From NCBI GenBank assembly GCA_023249165.1, contig JAHFDE010000056.1:1-12111 (forward strand): a DNA stretch of 12,111 bases. The letters are read 5' to 3'. How positions within the stretch are numbered: the stretch's first letter is position 1; each line of letters starts with the position of its first letter. The position numbers and the translations under genes were made by a program. Source of the DNA: Candidatus Methylomirabilota bacterium (GTDB lineage: Bacteria > Methylomirabilota > Methylomirabilia > Methylomirabilales > CSP1-5). Positions 1-5,514 of this stretch are shown here, piece after piece. Below the pieces are notes generated by a model. That model was not told where the DNA came from. It ran no database searches and saw only the letters and a program-made list of their open reading frames with translations.

Positions 1-90
1 TTCGGGGACCAGATCGCCGGCATCAACATCCAGCGCCCGTCCCTGAACGAAGTCTTCCTCCATCTCACGGGACGGGAATTTAAGCCATGA
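1..90 (+). CDS. ABC transporter ATP-binding protein, C-terminal end only
   Basis: The first 30 codons read in frame 1 to a TGA at 88-90 and give the tail of a protein whose last residues include PSLNEVFLHLTGRE. This is the usual C-terminal end of ATPase subunits of ABC-2 type drug or polysaccharide exporters (DrrA/NodI/CcmA-like), where a 'PSLEDVFLxLTGR' stretch closes the protein. The Walker and signature motifs lie outside the window. The stop overlaps the start of the next gene as ATGA, which indicates translational coupling with its cognate permease. The substrate cannot be judged. Confidence 0.8.
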   Translation, partial: FGDQIAGINIQRPSLNEVFLHLTGREFKP

Positions 91-878
91 TCCCACTCCG
101 TCCGATTCAGAGCATTGTCGTCCGGGAATTCAAGCGTTTTTTCCGGCAGCGCGGACGCCTGCTCAGCGCGCTCGCCCGGCCCCTGCTGTGGCTCTTCATC
201 CTGGGGACCGGGATCACCCGGATCGTCGAGACGCCCGCCGGGGTCTCGTACCTGCAGTTCCTCTTCCCCGGCGTCCTCGGGATGGTTGTCCTCTTCAGCT
301 CCATCCATTCTGCCCTCTCCACCGTCTATGACCGGGAGTTCGGCGTGATGCGCCTCATCCTCGTGGCGCCCATCTCGCGGCTTACGATCGTGAGCGCCAA
401 GGTCGCGAGCGGCTCGCTGCTCTCCCTCTTCCAGGGAGGCCTCCTCCTCTGCCTGGCCCCGCTGATCGGCCTTCCCTTGGGGCTCGGGCAGATTCTCCTG
501 CTCACCGTCTATGTGCTGCTGACGGCAGTGGCCATTACGGGGGTGGGGATGCTCCTGGCCTCTCGCATCGACTCCCTGGAGAACTTCGCGGGGGTGATGA
601 ACTTCGTCGTCTTCCCCATGTTCTTCCTGAGCGGCGGCCTCTATCCGGTAAAGCTGCTGCCGACCATCCTCCAGTGGATCATTTACGCCAATCCTCTCGC
701 CTACGGGATCGATCTCTTCAAGCACGCCCTCTTCCCTGCCGGCGCGATGACCCTCGGCCCGGACTTTTCCCTGGTCTGGAACATGGGGGCGCTCGCGGCC
801 TTCTCCGCCGTCACCATCGCGGGTGCCACCAGTCTCTTCGATAAGGAGGCCCGCCTGGTCCGGATCGCCGCCCGATAG
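87..878 (+). CDS. ABC-2 type transporter permease (DrrB/NodJ-like)
   Basis: A 263-residue integral membrane protein with about six hydrophobic segments (roughly 31-45, 55-75, 108-130, 135-158, 168-187 and 230-250). It forms the membrane channel for the ATPase that ends just upstream. Diagnostic stretches are the cytoplasmic-loop region YDREFGVMRLILVAPISR (about 81-98), the FPMFFLSGGLYP segment (176-187) and IIYANPLAYGIDLFKHAL (198-215), which together are typical of ABC-2 exporters of the daunorubicin/NodJ class. The length matches the family. The ATG overlaps the upstream stop by 4 bases, so the pair is one transcription unit. Exported substrate (drug, lipid, polysaccharide or, less likely, heme-related) is unknown. 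It is oriented against the rest of the window and is probably functionally unrelated to it. Confidence 0.9.
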   Translation: MIPLRPIQSIVVREFKRFFRQRGRLLSALARPLLWLFILGTGITRIVETPAGVSYLQFLFPGVLGMVVLFSSIHSALSTVYDREFGVMRLILVAPISRLTIVSAKVASGSLLSLFQGGLLLCLAPLIGLPLGLGQILLLTVYVLLTAVAITGVGMLLASRIDSLENFAGVMNFVVFPMFFLSGGLYPVKLLPTILQWIIYANPLAYGIDLFKHALFPAGAMTLGPDFSLVWNMGALAAFSAVTIAGATSLFDKEARLVRIAAR

Positions 879-986
879 GGCGGTTAAGCGCCGAAGGGAC
901 GCCAACGCCTGCCTCTCTGTGAGAAAGCCGAATGCGCGTGCGATAAGAACGACTCCCGATCCCTTTTAGCAACTCTTTTTCGTCCT
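879..986. other. Convergent intergenic gap, no clear terminator
   Basis: This 108-base gap separates the + strand exporter genes from the - strand gene run, both of which end here. A terminator would be expected. I see only a weak inverted repeat at about 881-894 (GGCG, 6-base loop, CGCC) with no T tract after it on either strand, and a T-rich patch at 976-980 with no stem before it. No small gene is supported. Confidence 0.5.
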
Positions 987-1574
987 CTAGGGTGGCGATT
1001 CGGTTTGCCCGTGGCTGCGTTGAACATCATGTTTCGTGGCTTGCAGGCGCTGCCCCATTAGCTGCAGAAAGCTGTCCCTGAGCACAGGTATGTGTGAGAA
1101 GAGCGAGACGAAGGCTCCAGCTTTAATGGCAAGGACATCGACGTCGGTCACCGCCCGGACCGTCAAGGTGCGGGGAATCCGTCGGATGAGGGCTATCTCG
1201 CCAAAGTGGTCTCCAGGCCCCATCCGTCTGATCACTCTTTCACCCTTATCTGCGTCCTCCTCAACCGCCTCCACCTCTCCGTTCTCGATCACATAGACCC
1301 TATCCCCGATTTCTCCTTTTCGGAAGATAGTCGCTCCCCGCGCAAAGTGCTCTTTGATCAGTTCTCTCTCTGGTGTTGTGATCACAACCACGATACATAT
1401 GAGAATTGAGAGCAGGATAAACGATTGCGCTGCCAACATGAAAATCGTTACGGTCGCCGGACCGACATTGACAAAGAGGACGATCGACATGATGGTGGCC
1501 GAAACGGTCAGCGCCTGGGTGACGACCAGGGCAGTCCGCTTGACCCAATCGGCCGACTTTCGTGAAGGTGTCAT
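987..1574 (-). CDS. Small membrane protein with cyclic-nucleotide-binding domain
   Basis: A 195-residue protein with two transmembrane helices (about 14-36 and 41-65) followed by a cytoplasmic CNB domain (about 75-178). The CNB fold is shown by FRKGEIGDRVYVIENGEVE (84-102), the GPGD turn and the phosphate-binding cassette FGEIALIRRIPRTLTV (124-139), with the conserved Glu and the Arg that contacts the nucleotide phosphate. There is no DNA-binding, ion-channel pore or enzymatic domain, so it looks like a membrane adaptor or sensor for cAMP/cGMP. Its CNB domain aligns without gaps to that of the NDH-2 fusion two genes upstream, at about 48 identities in 96 positions by hand count, so the two are paralogous domains. 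A GTG at 1580 overlaps the upstream stop as GTGA, but the Shine-Dalgarno spacing favours the ATG at 1574. Last gene of the run. Partner is likely the adjacent cytochrome (inference). Confidence 0.85.
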   Translation of the reverse strand: MTPSRKSADWVKRTALVVTQALTVSATIMSIVLFVNVGPATVTIFMLAAQSFILLSILICIVVVITTPERELIKEHFARGATIFRKGEIGDRVYVIENGEVEAVEEDADKGERVIRRMGPGDHFGEIALIRRIPRTLTVRAVTDVDVLAIKAGAFVSLFSHIPVLRDSFLQLMGQRLQATKHDVQRSHGQTESPP

Positions 1575-1576
1575 GT

Positions 1577-2236
1577 TCACGCCCCTTTCCCGTTCGCCTT
1601 GAGCGAGGTTGGATGCGTCGGGCGGTGGCAGTGGAGGCAGGACATCTTATCGGACGTTAAGAGATCCCGGAGGGGGCGATGAACAGCCAACCCCTCGTAC
1701 TTTTTGGCCCCATCATGGCAGTGCAGACAATTCCAATTGGAATACGGTTCAGAGAGTTTGATAGGGAGTTCCCAGCTCGCGGTGTAGAATCGATATACAT
1801 CCTTTAACCCTGCCATCTTGGCTCGAAAGGTGCCAAAGAGCCCGTAACTGACATGACAGGAGTAACAGTGCTCGGTGACGATGTAGCGATTTTGGTAATG
1901 GATGGCTGCGACCGTTTTGCTCGTGGGATCCATCATGTCGTTGACATACGGGTCCATCACGGGATGACAGGAACCGCAGAAGAGTACCTTTTTCGCCTCT
2001 TCAATCGCCACAAAGTTCCCTAAGAACCAGATGAACAACGGCAGGATTGCCAAACCGATCAGGTGTAACCATTTCGCCGTCGGTTCCAAGAGGCGGTCCC
2101 GGTGATAGATCACCGTATAGAGGACGAGGAGCAGCACGATGATGCCCGAGCCGATCCCAAGTAGCTTGGCAAGCTCAACAGCGGTGAGCGGCTGATCGAG
2201 GGGAACACCGTGCTGAATCTGTGCTTGGGGCAACAT
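1577..2236 (-). CDS. NapC/NrfH-family tetraheme cytochrome c (quinol dehydrogenase)
   Basis: A 219-residue membrane-anchored multiheme cytochrome. It has four CxxCH heme sites: CGSCH (87-91), CYSCH (124-128), CLHCH (170-174) and CLHCH (200-204). Met94 in HPVMDPY, just after the first site, resembles the Met near heme 1 of NrfH. Two hydrophobic helices precede the hemes (about 24-44 and 56-77), one more than the single anchor of classical NapC/NrfH. The family oxidises menaquinol or ubiquinol at the membrane and hands electrons to periplasmic reductases (nitrate, nitrite, TMAO or others) or to multiheme carriers. No terminal reductase lies beside it, so the electron acceptor is unknown. It starts 21 bases after the NDH-2 stop, suggesting an NADH-quinone-cytochrome route; the next gene begins within a few bases of its TGA. 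Cytochrome c maturation genes are not in the window. Confidence 0.9.
   Translation of the reverse strand: MLPQAQIQHGVPLDQPLTAVELAKLLGIGSGIIVLLLVLYTVIYHRDRLLEPTAKWLHLIGLAILPLFIWFLGNFVAIEEAKKVLFCGSCHPVMDPYVNDMMDPTSKTVAAIHYQNRYIVTEHCYSCHVSYGLFGTFRAKMAGLKDVYRFYTASWELPIKLSEPYSNWNCLHCHDGAKKYEGLAVHRPLRDLLTSDKMSCLHCHRPTHPTSLKANGKGA
1582..1588 (-). promoter_or_regulatory. Ribosome binding site deciding the start of the membrane CNB gene
   Basis: On the - strand AAAGGGG is followed by 7 bases and then the ATG at 1574-1572. The competing GTG at 1580-1578 would sit only 1 base from this site, so the ATG is the better start. Confidence 0.5.
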
Positions 2237-2257
2237 GGTCTCCCGGAGGATTTGACG

Positions 2258-3913
2258 TTAGGGTATCTCTCGCGCTGTGGGGCCCAAACGCTCCTTGTCC
2301 TTTTCGAGACGTTCCTGGCTCATCTGCTCAAAGATCTTCCGAAGCGGGGCGAAGCCAGCCAGCAAAGAGTTGAAAGCCCCTCGGTCGATCGTGAGGGCAT
2401 CCACCGCTGTGACGGTGCGCACCGTGGCCGACCTGGGGGCGTTGCTGAGCAGAGCCAGCTCCCCAAAGCAGTCTCCTGAGCCCTGCTTGGTAAGCAGGAT
2501 CTCTCCCTTCCCCGGTTCTTCCCGTACGATCTCCACTTCCCCTTTCATGATGATGTAGACTTTGTCTCCCCAATCGCCTTGCCTGAAAATGGCTTCTCCC
2601 GGTTCGAAGTGTTCGTAGGAGATGCTCGCGGAACGTGCGATCTTGAGCTGGACGATATCCATCGGGAGGATCACGTCCAGCAACCAATCTATCGCCACCC
2701 TCAGCTTCCGATCGAGCCCGGGCAGTTTCATAAAGTAAAAGAACCGCCACAGGTGCCAGGCAAGGTAGCCGGAGACCTTCACCCCCAGGATGTCCGCAAC
2801 GGCCGAGTGGTGGCCGAGAGCTGCCACTGTGCCAAGGCTAGAGTAGGTAAAGGGCCGCCTTGCCGTCCCCCGGATTGTAGCGACGATGTTCGTTGCGATG
2901 CACTTCGCCTGGCGGATGGCATGCTGGGCCGTTGGGGGGCACGGCTGGCCACTCTTGTGATCTACGATCCGCGCGCAATCGCCGACGGCCCACACCCCAG
3001 GGAATTCGGGCAGCTCCAGGAATTCGTTCGTGACGATCCGCCCCCTTTCCTTACGGCAGGGGAGGGCTGCCAGTAGGGGATGGGGAGCTGACGGGACGGT
3101 GCTGATCAGGGTTTTCGTTGGGATCCGTTCTCCTCCGTCGAGGAGGACATGCTCACCGGTCGCGCCGGCGAGACGGGTGTTCAAGCGGATCTCTACCTTC
3201 CGGCGCTCGAGGATCCGTTGGGCAAAAGTGCCGAGGTCCTCGCTTAACTCCGGCAGAATACGGGAGCCAGAGTGAAGGAGCACCAGCCGTATTTCGTTGA
3301 GATCTATGCGACGGTAGGCCTTGGCAGCCTCGCGCACAAAATCATTGACTTCCGCGATCGCCTCCACGCCAGAGAAACCGCCACCGGCCACGACGAAGGT
3401 GAGCAACTTCTGCCGACGATCCCTGTCTTCCTCGATGTCGGCTTCCTCCAAGATATGGAGAATGTGATTCCGAAGGAACAAGGCGTCGCCGAGAGTCTTA
3501 AAGGGCAGTCCATGCTCCTGGAGGCCTGGCAACCCGGCAAAGTTCATGACCGTCCCGAGGGCAAGGACCAAATAGTCGTATTCGAGCTTTCGGGGCTGAG
3601 GCCAGAAGCCAGGGGAAGTGGTGATCACTTTGGCGTCGAGATCAACGGTCTCCACCTCTCGCGTGAAAAGGTTCACCTGAGGGCAGAGCCGTCGGATTGG
3701 GACGATGGTATCGAGGATCCCAATGCTTCCCGAGACCACCTCTGGCAGCATCGGCTGAAAGACGAAATAATTTTCGCGGTTGATTAGCGTGATGTCGACA
3801 TCCGGCTCCCGCTTTAGCAGCTTACCAAGCTCCATGGCAGTATAGACGCCGCCAAAGCCGCCGCCCAAGATCACAATGGACTTCCGCCGGTTCGCACTGA
3901 CAGCCATACTCAT
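2258..3913 (-). CDS. ndh: Type II NADH dehydrogenase (NDH-2) fused to a C-terminal cyclic-nucleotide-binding domain
   Basis: A 551-residue fusion. Residues 1 to about 420 form a complete NDH-2: FAD dinucleotide fold with GGGFGGVYTAMELG (17-30), a second Rossmann motif for NADH, VVAGGGFSGVEAIAE (174-188), the FAD-contacting VWAVGDCA (307-314), the quinone-side PPTAQHAIRQ (326-335), and an amphipathic/hydrophobic C-terminal membrane-binding region (about 382-417). This enzyme passes electrons from NADH to quinone without pumping protons. Residues about 425-535 add a CNB domain: FRQGDWGDKVYIIMKGEVEI, a GSGD turn, and the phosphate cassette FGELALLSNAPRSATV (483-498) with Glu and Arg in place. 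Ordinary NDH-2 proteins stop near residue 400-430, so the CNB domain is a real extension. It suggests direct allosteric control by cAMP or cGMP, probably made by the cyclase 66 bases upstream (inference). The ATG at 3913 has a GGGGG ribosome site about 5 bases ahead; an ATG at 3907 is also possible. Confidence 0.93.
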   Translation of the reverse strand: MSMAVSANRRKSIVILGGGFGGVYTAMELGKLLKREPDVDITLINRENYFVFQPMLPEVVSGSIGILDTIVPIRRLCPQVNLFTREVETVDLDAKVITTSPGFWPQPRKLEYDYLVLALGTVMNFAGLPGLQEHGLPFKTLGDALFLRNHILHILEEADIEEDRDRRQKLLTFVVAGGGFSGVEAIAEVNDFVREAAKAYRRIDLNEIRLVLLHSGSRILPELSEDLGTFAQRILERRKVEIRLNTRLAGATGEHVLLDGGERIPTKTLISTVPSAPHPLLAALPCRKERGRIVTNEFLELPEFPGVWAVGDCARIVDHKSGQPCPPTAQHAIRQAKCIATNIVATIRGTARRPFTYSSLGTVAALGHHSAVADILGVKVSGYLAWHLWRFFYFMKLPGLDRKLRVAIDWLLDVILPMDIVQLKIARSASISYEHFEPGEAIFRQGDWGDKVYIIMKGEVEIVREEPGKGEILLTKQGSGDCFGELALLSNAPRSATVRTVTAVDALTIDRGAFNSLLAGFAPLRKIFEQMSQERLEKDKERLGPTAREIP

Positions 3914-3979
3914 CTTGCCCCCGTTTAGGATTCAAACCAGGGGGGATGTGAAAACTGCTCGCGCCAAGCACCCGATCCT

Positions 3980-5116
3980 TTACGCTTTCAGGCTCAGGAC
4001 GTTGTAGGTGGTAATGGGACGGTGAAAGCCCTTCATTGTCAGCTCGCCCACGGGCCCGACCTCTACGAGCTCCTCCACCTTTCCTAGCAAGCGCTTCGAG
4101 ATCAGAATCTGGCCGGGTTTGGCCTCGCCGCAGAGGCGGGCGGCAAGGTTGGTGACGGTGCCGATCGCTCCGTAGTCCCAGCGTCCCTCGAAACCGATGG
4201 CGCCGATGGTGGCGTAACCTTGGGCGATACCGACGCCGAAATCGAGCTCGTATCCTCGCTTGCGCCATGTGACGATCAGCTCTGCCACGCGATCGCGCAT
4301 CGCCAGCGCCATGCGAATTGCCCGTTCCTCGGGGTCCGGCATGGGCACCGGGTCATTGAAAAAGATCATCATGCCGTCGCCAGTGAAGCGCTCGAGCGTC
4401 CCCTCGTGGGCAAGGATCAACTTGCCCATCTCGGTATGGTACTCTCGGAGGACCCCCATGACCTCCTCGGGCTCGGAGACCTCGGCGAAGGCGGTAAAGC
4501 CCCGGAGGTCCAGGAAGACCACAGTCACCTCCCGGCGGTGGCTCTTGAGGGGGTCCTCGACCCCGCCGGCCACGATCAGCTCGGCAAGCTGGGGAGAGAA
4601 AAAACGTTTGAGCCGCCCGAGGCTCTCGATCTGGGCCAGCTGCTCCTGCACCCGTTGCTCGAGCGTCCGATTCCACTCCGCAAGCTGAACCGACTGCGCC
4701 TCGAGTTGAGCGGCTTGTTCCTGGACCCTATCGTGGAGTGCCTTGATCCGCAGCATCGACTTGACCCTGGCCACCAGCGCGGCATGGTCCAAGGGCTTCG
4801 TCAAGTATTCGTCGCCGCCCGCCTCCAGCCCAGCAACGACGTCCTGCGAGCCCGCCTTCGCGGTGACCATGATGATCGGCATGAACGGGAGGGAAGGGTC
4901 CGCTTTGAGGTGGCGGCAGACTTCCATCCCGTCCATCTTGGGCATCATGATGTCCAACAGGATCAGGTCCGGCAGCTTCTCTCGGGCCTTGACCAGCGCC
5001 TCTTCGCCGTCGGTCGCCGTGAGGATCTCGTAGCCGTGGACGGCGAGGCGTCTCCGCAAGATGTCCAGGTTCTCGGGGTTGTCGTCCACGATGAGGATCC
5101 GTGGCGGCGTTCTCAC
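3980..5116 (-). CDS. Response regulator with class III adenylate/guanylate cyclase output domain
   Basis: A 378-residue cytoplasmic protein. Receiver domain (about 5-122) has the acidic pair Asp11/Asp12, phospho-acceptor Asp55 in LILLDIMMP, Thr85 and Lys107 in the TKP motif. A heptad-rich coiled coil (about 125-170) links it to a class III cyclase domain (about 190-375). The two metal-binding aspartates are Asp203 (VVFLDLRGFTAF) and Asp247 (FTGDGMMIFF). The transition-state residues Asn323 and Arg327 are present in GTVTNLAARL. It should therefore be active as a homodimer, making cAMP or cGMP when the receiver is phosphorylated. The usual base-selecting Lys three residues before the GD pair is Arg243, as in a common bacterial clade, so ATP versus GTP preference is open. 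Start is GTG with a strong GGAGGA 4 bases upstream (5121-5126). Upstream genes supply the kinase; downstream genes carry two CNB receivers of the product. Confidence 0.92.
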   Translation of the reverse strand: MRTPPRILIVDDNPENLDILRRRLAVHGYEILTATDGEEALVKAREKLPDLILLDIMMPKMDGMEVCRHLKADPSLPFMPIIMVTAKAGSQDVVAGLEAGGDEYLTKPLDHAALVARVKSMLRIKALHDRVQEQAAQLEAQSVQLAEWNRTLEQRVQEQLAQIESLGRLKRFFSPQLAELIVAGGVEDPLKSHRREVTVVFLDLRGFTAFAEVSEPEEVMGVLREYHTEMGKLILAHEGTLERFTGDGMMIFFNDPVPMPDPEERAIRMALAMRDRVAELIVTWRKRGYELDFGVGIAQGYATIGAIGFEGRWDYGAIGTVTNLAARLCGEAKPGQILISKRLLGKVEELVEVGPVGELTMKGFHRPITTYNVLSLKA

Positions 5117-5148
5117 GATCTCCTCCGCACGACGGTCCTCGCCCCCGC

Positions 5149-5514
5149 CTACGGCAAATACTCCCGGATCTTGGCCAAGAGCAGGCGCGGGCTGAAGGGC
5201 TTCGTGACGTACGCGTCGCAGCCGGCCGCCATCGCCTTGGCATCATCACCGCTCAGCGCGTACGAGGTCACGGCGATGATCGGGATCTGGCGGAGGGCGG
5301 GGTTGGCCTTGATCCGGCGCGTCGCCTCGTAGCCGTCAAGGCCCGGCAGCTGGATGTCCATGAGGATGAGGTCGGGGCGGTCGGTCTGTGCCATGGCCAC
5401 GCCCTCTTCCCCGTTGACCGCTTCGATCATCTCATACCCAGCGCTGGTGAGAAGGTCGCGCACGATGCGCCGGTTGTCCTCTTGGTCTTCGACGACCAGG
5501 ATCCGCTTGCTCAT
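5149..5514 (-). CDS. Single-domain response regulator (CheY/DivK-like)
   Basis: A 121-residue stand-alone receiver with no output domain. The acidic site is Glu9/Asp10, the phospho-acceptor Asp53 (LILMDIQLPGLDG), with Thr83 and Lys105 (TKPF) completing the active site. The sequence style is that of DivK or of receivers detached from hybrid kinases. Its ATG overlaps the kinase stop as ATGA, with a good GGAGAGG site just upstream, so it is translationally coupled to the kinase and is its most likely direct phosphorylation target. It may act as a phosphate sink or as an allosteric messenger that competes with the receiver-cyclase encoded 32 bases further on. No Hpt phosphotransfer domain is seen nearby, so a full DivK-style relay cannot be completed from this window alone. 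Confidence 0.92.
   Translation of the reverse strand: MSKRILVVEDQEDNRRIVRDLLTSAGYEMIEAVNGEEGVAMAQTDRPDLILMDIQLPGLDGYEATRRIKANPALRQIPIIAVTSYALSGDDAKAMAAGCDAYVTKPFSPRLLLAKIREYLP

Noticed and set aside
881..894. Short inverted repeat GGCG/CGCC after the permease gene as a terminator
   Set aside because: The stem is only 4 bp and no T tract follows on either strand.
2258..3913. Frameshift or assembly fusion joining an NDH-2 gene to a separate CNB gene
   Set aside because: The frame is continuous with no internal stop, and the domain junction shows no start codon with a ribosome site that I could recognise. A natural fusion is more likely, though read support was not available.
4220..5332. Long + strand open frame (about 370 codons) opposite the receiver-cyclase and receiver genes
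   Set aside because: It spans two genuine - strand genes and the gap between them. The composition (many His, Leu, Gly, Arg) and lack of any motif mark it as a shadow frame.
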